Shown here one piece after another: positions 45,064-54,194 of a stretch of 64,000 nt of DNA; positions within the stretch are counted from its first letter, which is position 1; each line of letters opens with the position of its first letter. The stretch lies in the NCBI GenBank assembly GCA_902500775.1, contig CABVRZ010000015.1, positions 22,657 through 86,656 on the forward strand, given 5' to 3'. The position numbers and the translations under genes are program-made. Origin of the DNA: an uncultured Nitrospira sp. (GTDB lineage: Bacteria; Nitrospirota; Nitrospiria; Nitrospirales; Nitrospiraceae). The notes beneath the pieces are model-generated. The model was not told where the DNA came from. It was given only the letters and a program-made list of their open reading frames with translations, and searched no databases.

Positions 45064-46464
45064 ATGTTCAAACTGCTGATCACCATTTTTCTCATCAGTG
45101 CTGGCCTGTTTATTTACAGCTACTTCCGCGAGCTCAACCCGGGTGCTGTGATCATCCACACCAGCCCAGGAACCGAGTTCGAGCTCAGCCCGATCACACT
45201 CGTGCTGATCTCGATGGCGGCGGGAGCGGTCCTCGCGACATTCGTCGTCGGTCTCCAACAGACAGCCCACCTCATCCTGAATTGGCGCAGTCAGCGCCTA
45301 GTACGCCGCAAAGAAAAGGTCGATACGCTTCACCGAGATGGAACCCATGCGTTCATGTCGAAACGCACCTCGGAAGCGATCACCCTCTTGGAAAAAGCCT
45401 TGGCCATCGACCCCACACGCGTCGATTCACTGTTGTGGCTGGGAAACATCTATCGTTCAGAGCAGAACTTTTCCGAGGCCATCAGACTCCACCAACATGC
45501 GCAGCGGGTGGACGATCGGAACATCGAAGTCTTATTGGAGTTGGGGAAGGATCTGGAAGGGGCCAAGCGGTATGAAGAAGCGTTGCAGGCCCTGCAGCAA
45601 ATCCTCAAGATCGAGCCCGACAATCTCACGGCCTTAATCCGCAAACGGGACCTCAACATCCGCTTGGAGCGATGGAGCGAGGCCCTCGAAATCCAGCACC
45701 GCCTACTCAAAGCCAATTTGCCTGCCCCAGAAAAACAGGACGAGACTGCGCTGCTCCTGGGATGTATGTATGAAGTAGGCCGCCAGCTGCTTGAACGCGG
45801 CCATCCCGACAAGGCCAGGCGTTACTTCCGCGGCGCCATTAAGAAAGATCGCAGTTTCCTCCCCGCTTACATCGGCATCGGGGAAATTCTCATCCATGAA
45901 GGGAAGACCAAAGATGCGGTCGAGATTCTGAAAAAGGTCTACACCCGCACCAGAAGCGTGATCATTCTCCATCGGCTGGAGGAACTGTTCTTAGATCAAG
46001 GCGAACCCAGCGAAATCATCCGGGTCTATCAGGACGCGTTGCAGCAAGACCCGCAGAATCCCGTACTCCAGTTCTACCTGGGGAAGCTCTATTATCGGCT
46101 TGAAATGGTGGATGAGGCGTTCGATCTCCTGTCCATGATTGAAGGCCCACAAGATCACCTTCTGGACTACCACAAAATCATGGCCAACCTCTATCTGCGG
46201 AAACAGCAGTTCGAAGAGGCCATCACGTCACTAAAGAAAGCCCTCAGCTTCAAGAAGCGGGTGGTGGTCCCCTATATCTGTACCCAATGCCAGCAGGAAT
46301 CCGTCGACTGGACAGGGCGATGCCGCCGCTGTGCCAAGTGGAACACGCTCACGGCGCTCCCCTGGCTTGAAACCAGTCAGGTTCCATCCACTTCAGAGAA
46401 GGAAGCCTCCCCCGGCCAGTCCGTTCCGTACCGAGGCATTGCTTCTCCGTTTGAAACCGTGTAG
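45064..46464 (+). CDS. LapB-like TPR protein with LapA-type membrane part and rubredoxin end
   Basis: 466 residues. Two membrane helices (FKLLITIFLISAGLFIYSYF, and LVLISMAAGAVLATFVVGLQ around 41-62) with a GTEFELSP link match the LapA domain. TPR repeats run from about 90 to 400 (for example EAITLLEKALAIDPTRVDSL). A zinc or iron rubredoxin-like knot ends it: YICTQCQQESVDWTGRCRRC near 402-421. LapB/YciM tunes LPS synthesis through FtsH control of LpxC, and LapA is usually a separate protein, so the fusion is notable. It lies 16 bases after rsfS. Confidence 0.85.
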   Translation: MFKLLITIFLISAGLFIYSYFRELNPGAVIIHTSPGTEFELSPITLVLISMAAGAVLATFVVGLQQTAHLILNWRSQRLVRRKEKVDTLHRDGTHAFMSKRTSEAITLLEKALAIDPTRVDSLLWLGNIYRSEQNFSEAIRLHQHAQRVDDRNIEVLLELGKDLEGAKRYEEALQALQQILKIEPDNLTALIRKRDLNIRLERWSEALEIQHRLLKANLPAPEKQDETALLLGCMYEVGRQLLERGHPDKARRYFRGAIKKDRSFLPAYIGIGEILIHEGKTKDAVEILKKVYTRTRSVIILHRLEELFLDQGEPSEIIRVYQDALQQDPQNPVLQFYLGKLYYRLEMVDEAFDLLSMIEGPQDHLLDYHKIMANLYLRKQQFEEAITSLKKALSFKKRVVVPYICTQCQQESVDWTGRCRRCAKWNTLTALPWLETSQVPSTSEKEASPGQSVPYRGIASPFETV

Positions 46465-46581
46465 GTTTCCCGCCAGTATCTACTGCCTATTTGATCAAAC
46501 GAGGCTGCAATCTCTTGCCCTTGTAATTGAACAGACTTCAGTCTCAACAGATCATCTGTCGTATCATTTATTGAGGAACCT

Positions 46582-47574
46582 ATGACCTACATGATGCTGG
46601 CCGACAAGGCGCTCCACGACGAACCGCTGACTAGAGAGGAATGCCACTCAGTTTTGAATGCCCCAAACGAGGACCTGCTCGCACTGTTACACGCAGCCTT
46701 TCAGGTTCGATCCATGTACTTTGGCCGGACCGTGCGCCTCCAGATGCTGCAGAACGCCAAGAGTGGCGCCTGTCAGGAGGACTGTCACTACTGTTCGCAG
46801 TCGTCGATTTCCACCGCACCGATCGAACGGTACAATCTGCTTCCGCAGAAGCAGATGATCGAAGGCGCCCGACAGGCCGCCGCCTCCAAGGCCCAGCGCT
46901 ATTGCATCGTCATCAGTGGCCGAAGCCCCTTGGACCGAGAGATCGATCAAATTGCCGGAGCCGTGCGTTCCATCAAGCAGGAGGTTCCGATTCAAATTTG
47001 CTGTTCCCTTGGATTGATGAATGAATCTCAGGCAAAGCGGCTGAAAGCCGCCGGGGTCGATCGGGTGAATCACAACTTGAACACCAGCGAAGCCTTTCAT
47101 GCATCGATTTGCACGACCCATACCTTTCAAGATCGACTGGCAACGATCAAGAACGCACGCGCGGCGGGCTTAGAAATCTGCTCCGGGGGTATCGTCGGCA
47201 TGGGGGAAAAGGATGAGGATGTGATTGAACTGGCAATGGCACTGCGAGACGTGAAGCCAGACTCAATCCCGTTGAACACGCTCCATCCTGTTGCCGGCAC
47301 ACCACTTGAAAACTGTGATGCCCTTACACCGCAGCGTTGTCTGAAAGTACTTTGCCTCTTCCGCTTCCTGCATCCTCGTACGGAAATTCGCATTGCCGGA
47401 GGACGGGAACATAATCTTCGATCTCTCCAACCTCTAGCCCTCTACCCAGCTGACTCCGTCTTCGTCAACGGCTATTTGACAACCCCAGGCGCTCCGGCTC
47501 CCGAAGTCTGGGGCATGATTGAAGATCTCGGCTTCACCATCGAAGTAGATTATCAGCAACCTGTGGCAGGCTAA
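46582..47574 (+). CDS. bioB: Biotin synthase
   Basis: 330 residues. The radical-SAM cluster is in GACQEDCHYCSQSS (CxxxCxxC, about 63-70). The C-terminal HPVAGTPLENCDALTPQRCL and RIAGGREHNLRSLQPLALYP supply the second-cluster Arg and neighbours. It inserts sulphur into dethiobiotin. The ATG at 46582 (MTYMMLADKALHDEPLTREE) follows a GAGGAAC site and 117 bases of non-coding sequence. bioD is 43 kb away in the window. Confidence 0.96.
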   Translation: MTYMMLADKALHDEPLTREECHSVLNAPNEDLLALLHAAFQVRSMYFGRTVRLQMLQNAKSGACQEDCHYCSQSSISTAPIERYNLLPQKQMIEGARQAAASKAQRYCIVISGRSPLDREIDQIAGAVRSIKQEVPIQICCSLGLMNESQAKRLKAAGVDRVNHNLNTSEAFHASICTTHTFQDRLATIKNARAAGLEICSGGIVGMGEKDEDVIELAMALRDVKPDSIPLNTLHPVAGTPLENCDALTPQRCLKVLCLFRFLHPRTEIRIAGGREHNLRSLQPLALYPADSVFVNGYLTTPGAPAPEVWGMIEDLGFTIEVDYQQPVAG

Positions 47575-47649
47575 TCGATAGAGTGGTCGACCAACCGGCC
47601 TGACATCCTTTGCTGCATATCATTGCCAAGAACTGCTGGAGAGAGTCAG

Positions 47650-47805
47650 ATGAGGAGAAGTCGAGAGACGGAGAACATACGGTTTGTGCAAAGCGTCGGC
47701 CGCGCACTCCGCCGAGCTGCCAAGGCTGCTCGTAAAACCGCCAAGATGTATGGCACGCCAATCTATGTGTGGGAAAACGGCAAGGTGGTAGCCAAGAAGC
47801 CATAA
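47650..47805 (+). CDS. Small basic protein, unknown function
   Basis: 51 residues from the ATG at 47650 (MRRSRETENIRFVQSVGRAL); the nine codons before it are not needed. It is highly basic (RRAAKAARKTAKMYGTPIYV) and ends in WENGKVVAKKP. Small proteins with this GTPIYVW-x-NGKVV tail recur in bacteria without a known function. It follows bioB by 75 bases. The IS30 copy begins 55 bases after it. Confidence 0.55.
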   Translation: MRRSRETENIRFVQSVGRALRRAAKAARKTAKMYGTPIYVWENGKVVAKKP

Positions 47806-47859
47806 GCCTTCTGTGCCCCCACCCACCTGATCTTCATCTCACCTTATAAAGTCGGCGGT

Positions 47860-48924
47860 TTCAAGTTCCAAGTGCAACGGGAGAATGTTGGCGCAATTGC
47901 GCATAGACTTCCAGCGGCGTCGCAAAGTCGAGACATTTTCTCGGGCGTGTGTTTAGGCGATGAGCAATCGCATTCAACTCACGCTGCGTATACCCCGACA
48001 GGTCGGTGCCCTTCGGTAAGTACTGACGCAGCAGGCCATTGGTATTCTCGTTGGTCCCGCGTTGCCAGGGGCTGTGCGGGTCGGCAAAGAAGACCTGGAT
48101 CGCCAGCCGTTTTGCCAACCGCTCATGCTCGGCCATCTCTTTCCCGCGATCGTAGGTCAGCGTTTTCCGCAGCGGGGCTGGGACAGGCTGAAGCTTCTTG
48201 GTGAAGCCTCGGTACGCACTGGCGGCATCCGTACCGTCCATTTTGGCCAACAGGACCAGGCGCGTCGTCCGTTCCACCAGGGTGCCCACGGCCGAGCCAT
48301 TGCGGGCGCCCTTCAGCAAGTCGCCTTCCCAGTGACCGGGAACCGTGCGGCTGGCCACCTCGACAGATCGTTTGGCGATCGGTGTCATATGGGGAATCTG
48401 GCCCCGGCGGTCTCGGCCTCGTGCCCGCGGGCGACGCGCCTTGTGTGCCTGCCGCAAGGTGGCCAGCAATTCGCTACGCAGGGTCCCTCGCGGCAACACG
48501 TACAGTGCGGCATAGATGGTTTCGGTCGAGAGGTGTTTCCCCATGTCGTCAGGATACGCGCGTCGGAGTCGTCCGGCAATCTGCTCCAGCGAACCCCCCG
48601 CCGCTAACTGCGTCTGCACATACTGCCACAGCCACGGGTCCAGAAGTTTGCGCGAGCGCCGTGGCTGACCGGCTCGACCGGTCGCTAATGTGTGGGCCGT
48701 GCAGGCCCGATACGGTCGGCCCCGCGGCACATTGCGGGCCACCTCGCGACTCACAGTGCTGGGAGCCCGCCCCAACACCAACGCCATCGTTCGTAGCGAA
48801 TGGCCATGGGCCAAGCCCAGGCTCAAGGTCTCACGTTCTTCGGCGCTCAGGTGTCTGTAGGATTTTGGTCGCATGGCAACACCATAGCCCATCGGGGCTG
48901 GTAGTGTTGCACTTGGAGTTAGAA
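47860..48924 (-). mobile_element. IS30-family insertion sequence, copy 2
   Basis: The ends are TTCAAGTTCCAAGTGCAAC (47860-47878) and an inverted counterpart TTCTAACTCCAAGTGCAAC (read inward from 48924). These are the same end type as copy 1 at 32016. The transposase frame is intact. It lies about 185 bases from dyad site E. Confidence 0.8.
47861..48892 (-). CDS. IS30-family transposase, copy 2
   Basis: 343 residues. The helix-turn-helix GHSLRTMALVLGRAPSTVSR and DDE residues in GHWEGDLLKGARNG, KTLTYDRGKEM and PWQRGTNENTNGLLRQYLPK match copy 1. Differences cluster in the linker around residues 55-110. Full length suggests it may be active. Confidence 0.93.
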   Translation of the reverse strand: MGYGVAMRPKSYRHLSAEERETLSLGLAHGHSLRTMALVLGRAPSTVSREVARNVPRGRPYRACTAHTLATGRAGQPRRSRKLLDPWLWQYVQTQLAAGGSLEQIAGRLRRAYPDDMGKHLSTETIYAALYVLPRGTLRSELLATLRQAHKARRPRARGRDRRGQIPHMTPIAKRSVEVASRTVPGHWEGDLLKGARNGSAVGTLVERTTRLVLLAKMDGTDAASAYRGFTKKLQPVPAPLRKTLTYDRGKEMAEHERLAKRLAIQVFFADPHSPWQRGTNENTNGLLRQYLPKGTDLSGYTQRELNAIAHRLNTRPRKCLDFATPLEVYAQLRQHSPVALGT

Positions 48925-49107
48925 CTCAAGGCCTTATAACTCAATACGCATGCCAGCCTCCATCTGAAGCGTATAGCGAATGAGATTCCTCTTTGCTCAA
49001 CAGAGCAAGAGTTATCCCGCCAGGCCACGAAGACATCAACCGTTTCGTGGATCGGAATCAATTCGTCCACAGACTTCCTACACTGAACCGAATTCTATTC
49101 AGCGATA

Positions 49108-49123
49108 GGATCTATTTCGATAC
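49108..49123 (+). promoter_or_regulatory. 16-bp dyad (site E)
   Basis: GGATC-TATTTC-GATAC matches the family except for the second base. It is about 120 bp upstream of the sigma-54 promoter at 49243. A weaker site, GGATC-GGAATC-AATTC, lies at 49049-49064. The rest of the 520 bases between the IS30 and the metzincin shows no gene. Confidence 0.6.
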
Positions 49124-49242
49124 ACCTGTCTATGATCGGGAGGCAGCTTGGTGTGCGAAGGAAATGATTGTCAGATTCTATCCTATTGAAACTACGTACA
49201 GTCGGCATATCGACCGCTAATCTTTCCCCTCCTGCCCCAGAT

Positions 49243-49258
49243 CGGCATCGCTTTTGCT
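49243..49258 (+). promoter_or_regulatory. Sigma-54 promoter of the metzincin gene
   Basis: CGGCATC-GCTT-TTGCT has the GG at 49244-49245 and the GC at 49256-49257 with 10 bases between, and a perfect TTGCT -12 element. The start point would be near 49269, leaving a leader of about 176 bases. Confidence 0.68.
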
Positions 49259-49444
49259 ATAGATTTCTCCTGTCTTGTGCTGGCAAAACCTGCACATATT
49301 GCAACCTGTACTGCTCAGGCAGCCTAATCTTATTCTGTGTTTCCTTGTCGAGTGGATACAGAGAACCGCCTGGCAGTGACAGAGTGAAGACTTCGCTTTT
49401 TGGGTAGAAATTCACCATGGGCAAGCAAGTAGGAGAAAATTGAA

Positions 49445-51883
49445 ATGATTCAATTACAAGTCCAAAAATTACTTTCCAAATTAGTTCAGTTAAGGGCGTT
49501 TCCCAAAGCCACACTTTGCTTATTGATCGGGTTAACGGTGGCCGCATTTCCTCCTATGGCGAACGCCCAAACTGTTGTACGTGTAGACGTCTGCACAGGC
49601 GGAGAAGGTTTGAGCGGCATGAATACCGCTTTTATTCGCATGGGGTTTGCTGACGGTGGACAAGAGGAACAGGTTTTGAGCCGGGTACTAACGGGAGGAA
49701 CGTGTGCCAATAATCTGAACATCGAGTTTTCGAGAACCTTTACCGCATTGGACGTCGTGAGCATAACAATTCGCTATGAACGCACGCACTCAGGGTACCC
49801 ATTTGACATCTTTGACAGTTGGGAAATGCGTTCGTTAGCTGTACGGATGGACACCACAACACTCTACAATTCCACAGCAGATTCACGTTTTTCCATGGGA
49901 ACAGGAATACGCTTTAATAGTGAGAACAGCCTCTTTGGTCTCAACCTCGGTTCTCTTGATTTAGATTTAGATGGAATTCCTGACCGATGGGAAAGAGAAG
50001 GCCATGGCCCGCTCAACCCAGCCATCCACAATGTGCGCGTGGGTAGGGCAGACCTCATCTTAGTGCTTACGCGCCGCCCGGATCTCAGCAGCGAGCAAGC
50101 CGCAGAGACACTTCGAGAGGTCAAGGATTTCTATGCCAGAGTTCCAAATCACAATTTCGATGGCACAACGGGCATCAACGTTATTGTTGTCGATGGCCCC
50201 ACGCTCCCTGCTTCTGATCTAGGTACTGACTACACAGCGCTTTATGAGATAGGCATGCCGGTTGGCTGGCGCGGGATTGCACATGGGCATCTGCTCGGCA
50301 GCGATTCGGGCGGAGGCGGGCAAGCCATTAGAGTTGGCTCGGATTGGTCTACCTCAGGAAACTTCTGGCAAGCCGTCTCACATGAGATTGGCCACCAGCT
50401 GGGCATCGATCACACCCCTCCCGGAAGCGGCCTGAGCCCGCTTTGGCCAAGCATCATGAACTATACCTATACTGATTCATTTAACGGAGATCCGAACGCG
50501 GTTAGATTTAGCACAGGGGCTTTCGCGAGCACGATATTAAACGCAACTCGCCTGAGCGAAATCTTGCCTTACCCTATCGACTCATTGCAATTCCTTGGGC
50601 AGTCTCCAAATTTTTTTAGTTTGCAAGCCATTGACGCAAGGTCAACATCTGTTGACTGGAATAGGAATGGGATATTTAGAGAAACCCTTGTATCAGCCAA
50701 CATCACTGATGGCTACTCAGTTATCGGCGTCACCCCTTCAATTATTGGAGGAGCGACCTCGGGCACCCCCTCTATGACTCAAATCGGATCAAAACTCTAT
50801 CTTGTGTATCCGGTCATCGCTGGTACACCGAGTACCTGGAACCAAACAAACGCACCCTCGTTATCCCAACTTGTTCTACAAGAACTTAACGGCGAGGCTT
50901 TCTCTACCCCCGTTGATCTCACAATCCCAAATGTGCTGGGAGGGGCTAGTGTAGTTGGCATGGGCAATCGCCTGGTAGTTGCTTATGTGAACGCCACTGA
51001 TCCAAGTACATCAGGCCAGCCAACCGTTGCAATGTGGGACACAACTCGTGGGTTCAAATCACGAGGAACCAAACCCGCTGTCGATTCATCACAACAGGTC
51101 CATCAAGCTGTGATTACATCGGGAACTCTGAGCGAAAGCGGCAAGCCGGTCCCAATTTCCTGGTTGATCACCTGGAACAAAGATACGAAAACCATCCGTA
51201 TCACTGACGTTATTGACGACGGGGCCAAACGGCCTCGCCCACGAATTTCTGGCAAGAGCTACGAAATTCAAATTACGGGTGAAGCCTTGAGAAGCGACCA
51301 CCAAATTGGCGCCGCATTTGATTCGCTCACCAGGAAATTGATCCTGGCTACGTATGAACGCCAGTGGGACCAAGATAACAAAATTCGTATCACAACCCTG
51401 AGGCGGTCTGGCGGAAGATGGGTTTACGAATCGCACCGTTACGCCGGGACAGCCTCTAGCGGATGGTGGGGGAACACAGCCCCACAGGTTGTTCTGGATA
51501 GAAACACGCCAATCGCGGGGCACAGCCGGATAACCGTCTATATTCGTGGCGGTGCAGATGACAATGCGTTGACTCAGACGTATCGTCTTCAGGAAATTGC
51601 GGATCGAACTCAAGACGACGGATGGCGCACAAGAATCATGATCGACGAATGGAATACGGCGCAAAGCCCGCCTGCGGCCGCTCTTTACAATGGACATCAC
51701 GCATTTGCTCTTCGCTGGAGGCATGCAGACGACAGCATACCCAATGCAGTGGTGTTTTACCGTCAAACCGGAATCATCGACGAACCGCTCAGGGATTTTG
51801 ACGATGTAACATTCATCGCCAACCGCGGTCTTAGGGACTCGCTTGTTGGCATTCGACGTCACTTTGGAATAAGCGAGCCTTAA
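49445..51883 (+). CDS. Secreted metzincin-type zinc protease
   Basis: 812 residues with a signal peptide ending PMANA (about 41). A calcium-type loop LDLDLDGIPDRWE lies near residue 175. The zinc site HEIGHQLGIDH at about residues 313-323 (HExxHxxGxxH) and the Met-turn IMNYTYTD near 337 mark a metzincin. The remaining 450 residues are repetitive beta-sheet sequence with SGSALV-like propeller or sialidase-like strands (IGSKLYLVYPVIAGTPSTWN and RKLILATYERQWDQDNKIRI), probably for substrate binding. It should be exported and cleave protein outside the cytoplasm. A GGAG site precedes the ATG; terminator at 51908. Confidence 0.82.
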   Translation: MIQLQVQKLLSKLVQLRAFPKATLCLLIGLTVAAFPPMANAQTVVRVDVCTGGEGLSGMNTAFIRMGFADGGQEEQVLSRVLTGGTCANNLNIEFSRTFTALDVVSITIRYERTHSGYPFDIFDSWEMRSLAVRMDTTTLYNSTADSRFSMGTGIRFNSENSLFGLNLGSLDLDLDGIPDRWEREGHGPLNPAIHNVRVGRADLILVLTRRPDLSSEQAAETLREVKDFYARVPNHNFDGTTGINVIVVDGPTLPASDLGTDYTALYEIGMPVGWRGIAHGHLLGSDSGGGGQAIRVGSDWSTSGNFWQAVSHEIGHQLGIDHTPPGSGLSPLWPSIMNYTYTDSFNGDPNAVRFSTGAFASTILNATRLSEILPYPIDSLQFLGQSPNFFSLQAIDARSTSVDWNRNGIFRETLVSANITDGYSVIGVTPSIIGGATSGTPSMTQIGSKLYLVYPVIAGTPSTWNQTNAPSLSQLVLQELNGEAFSTPVDLTIPNVLGGASVVGMGNRLVVAYVNATDPSTSGQPTVAMWDTTRGFKSRGTKPAVDSSQQVHQAVITSGTLSESGKPVPISWLITWNKDTKTIRITDVIDDGAKRPRPRISGKSYEIQITGEALRSDHQIGAAFDSLTRKLILATYERQWDQDNKIRITTLRRSGGRWVYESHRYAGTASSGWWGNTAPQVVLDRNTPIAGHSRITVYIRGGADDNALTQTYRLQEIADRTQDDGWRTRIMIDEWNTAQSPPAAALYNGHHAFALRWRHADDSIPNAVVFYRQTGIIDEPLRDFDDVTFIANRGLRDSLVGIRRHFGISEP

Positions 51884-51907
51884 ATCGAAACATATGAACT
51901 CAAAACT

Positions 51908-51946
51908 GGAGGGTCACCTTCACAGCTGTAAATCCAGGTGCCCTCC
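51908..51946 (+). terminator. Hairpin terminator after the metzincin gene
   Basis: GGAGGG-T-CACC pairs with GGTG-CCCTCC (one bulge) across an 18-base loop, followed by GTTT. It serves the convergent TPR gene as well. Confidence 0.6.
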
Positions 51947-52127
51947 GTTTATGCTTGGCAAATCTTCCGGACCAGAAAAGGCACCCACGAGAAATGAGGT
52001 AGTTTGAGGTGCCCAGGATTTGACAGACACCTGAAATCTGGCATAAGTACTGGCTCATTTAAATCCACTACCTCGACGCCATGCTTGACTTGCAAGACGG
52101 TTGCTACCGTACTGTTTCTCTCGATCG

Positions 52128-53855
52128 TCACTTCCTGTCCTGGTCGACAATCCTAAACCGCACTTCGTCCACATACGAATAGGCCGAAGTCTGCTCTCCG
52201 GCGAAAAGACCGCAGCGATAGAGGCCTGGGGACCAGCCGGTCTTGGGAGGCGTGAGGAGTAAATAACCGGAGCGATCGTTCGTGGTGGTCATGGCGCGAT
52301 CCTGAACCAGCGTCTTCGGGTCTTCCATCATATCGCGGGTCTCTAGTGAACAACGCGCGGTCAGTGGCACAGTGTCGAATGAATCAGAGACCAGTCGAAA
52401 CACCAAATAGATTTCCGGTTGAGCGGTCGAGAATGTGTCTCCTGGATTCAGGGGAATGAACTCGTGAGCCCCGGTTGGAAAGTCGTCTCTTACCACCTTG
52501 GTCGCCGGAATGACAAAGCGAAACCAGCTAAAGTCCGCATCACGACCGGCAATCGCCACTCCCGTCTCCAATGTCTTCTGGGCTTTGATCTTTTCGATCG
52601 CCTTCGCATACAGGGCCTCTTCCGAGAGGGCAGATGCCTGCGTTCCTGAGTCCTTCTCCCTTCTATCCTCTTCCTCTTTCAACTTCACCAGCTCAGGCAC
52701 GTGTGGTTTCACCTGGTCAAGCCACCGGGCGATTTTATCCTTTGCTAACACTCGGGTGCCTGCCGGAAACGGAACATCCTTATTGGTCTGTTCGAATTCA
52801 ACCGCTGCGTCATACAACATCTGAAAGTGGACGAAGGCCTCGTCCCACCGTTCCAATTTCACATAGCATTGTCCCATCCGATAGGTCGTATCCGCGAAAT
52901 CTTCCTCGTTCGGATTGAGGTTTGAGATATTGCCGAACACCGCGAGCGCTTCCTCGCATCGGTCCAATTGCATGAGCGTCAGTCCCAATTGATGGGTGGC
53001 GATGGGATCACTGGGGTTGAGCACCAGCAACCGGCGATACATCGGTTCGGCTTCCCGGTATCGCCCTGTCTCAAATAACTTCCAGGCGTCCGACCGCATG
53101 GCGGCCCATTCCTTCAGGTGAGTCGCAGAAGCTGAGGGCGTCAACTCCGGGGTGAAGCGTCGTCCTCGCTCCATCGACTCATGGAGCTGCGCGAGTTGAT
53201 TCCTCGCGGGTAGCTCAAGAGGAGACCCGGGTGGAGCCTGTTGGAGTACATAGTGAAGATCAGCCTCAGTCCCTGGATAATCCAGCACGTCAAAGCGAGC
53301 ACGCGCCAAGGCCAGTCGCCAGCCCAGCAACTCCGGCTTCAGTTCCACCGCTTGTTTGTAGGACTCAAGCGATTCCTCCAGTCGATCCACCTTACGGAGC
53401 TCCTGTGCCAATCGCCAATAGGTCAACGGATTCTTCGTATCACTCTTCGCGATAGTTCGCAGTTCTGCAACGGCTTCCTCGTCTTGCCCCCAGCGAACCA
53501 GCACCGCCCATTTCGCCCAGCGGACATCCAACGCAGCGGGGTCTATTGTAAGACCTTGATCGTAGGCGTGAACCGATTCGTTCAGATCACGAAACGTCGA
53601 AAGAATATCCCCACGCAATTTCTGGAGAACAAGCTCCTGCGGATGATCGTGAATCCCTAGGTCGAGCCGTTCAAGCGCTGAGGTCACCGCCCCGCTCTCC
53701 CAGGCAGCCTTGGCCTGCTCCATAACCTTGTCCACTGAACGGACGGACAAATCTTCAGCACTCGTCGCCTGTACAAGGCCAAGCAAGAGGCAGAACAGGA
53801 CTGTCGTCAGGTGGAATGGCAACCGATTCTTCGCAGTCCACACGCCAGTTCGCAT
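52128..53855 (-). CDS. Exported TPR protein of unknown function
   Basis: 575 residues with a signal peptide (LTTVLFCLLLGLVQATSAED). TPR repeats span about 35-340 (for example EEAVAELRTIAKSDTKNPLT and RYREAEPMYRRLLVLNPSDP). The last 200 residues are strand-rich (IYLVFRLVSDSFDTVPLTAR, then SGYLLLTPPKTGWSPGLYRC) with two cysteines, a C-terminal beta-sandwich of unknown role. It likely works in the periplasm as a binding scaffold. It is convergent with the metzincin gene. The start at 53855 is the only in-frame ATG before the signal. Confidence 0.7.
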   Translation of the reverse strand: MRTGVWTAKNRLPFHLTTVLFCLLLGLVQATSAEDLSVRSVDKVMEQAKAAWESGAVTSALERLDLGIHDHPQELVLQKLRGDILSTFRDLNESVHAYDQGLTIDPAALDVRWAKWAVLVRWGQDEEAVAELRTIAKSDTKNPLTYWRLAQELRKVDRLEESLESYKQAVELKPELLGWRLALARARFDVLDYPGTEADLHYVLQQAPPGSPLELPARNQLAQLHESMERGRRFTPELTPSASATHLKEWAAMRSDAWKLFETGRYREAEPMYRRLLVLNPSDPIATHQLGLTLMQLDRCEEALAVFGNISNLNPNEEDFADTTYRMGQCYVKLERWDEAFVHFQMLYDAAVEFEQTNKDVPFPAGTRVLAKDKIARWLDQVKPHVPELVKLKEEEDRREKDSGTQASALSEEALYAKAIEKIKAQKTLETGVAIAGRDADFSWFRFVIPATKVVRDDFPTGAHEFIPLNPGDTFSTAQPEIYLVFRLVSDSFDTVPLTARCSLETRDMMEDPKTLVQDRAMTTTNDRSGYLLLTPPKTGWSPGLYRCGLFAGEQTSAYSYVDEVRFRIVDQDRK

Positions 53856-54194
53856 GAATTGACTTCAACCAGTAGCGAGCATCTGATCGACCTTCACTAT
53901 ATCAAGAAGCTACGCATTGGCGAAACGAATGCCCCCTTCTCAAAGTTCTTGACGGATATCAAGGGCTACGACGAATCCTCGATCCTCCCAAATATGGCAA
54001 CCTCAAAGCATCCCGATAGATCGACTCTGAACGGATATGATTCACACCTGCAGAGTGAAGTGTCTCTATTGCTAAGAAAATCAGCGAGCCGCTGAAGGAT
54101 GACGCGAGCAAACGGTACTTTTCTATCCCCCACTCCCCCATGATCTGCTACCATGGCGGGAGGGGGAGCGTCGAACTACTCCAGGAGGCGAGAC
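53856..54194 (+). other. Intergenic region without a recognised gene
   Basis: The 339 bases between the TPR gene and galE, which diverge, presumably hold both promoters. I found no convincing coding frame, no dyad and no GG-N10-GC element. A GGAGG site at 54185 serves galE. Confidence 0.4.

Noticed and set aside
51949..52131. A 60-codon minus-strand frame overlapping the TPR gene stop as ATGA.
   Set aside because: No family, no separate ribosome site, and it abuts the terminator region; chance is likely.
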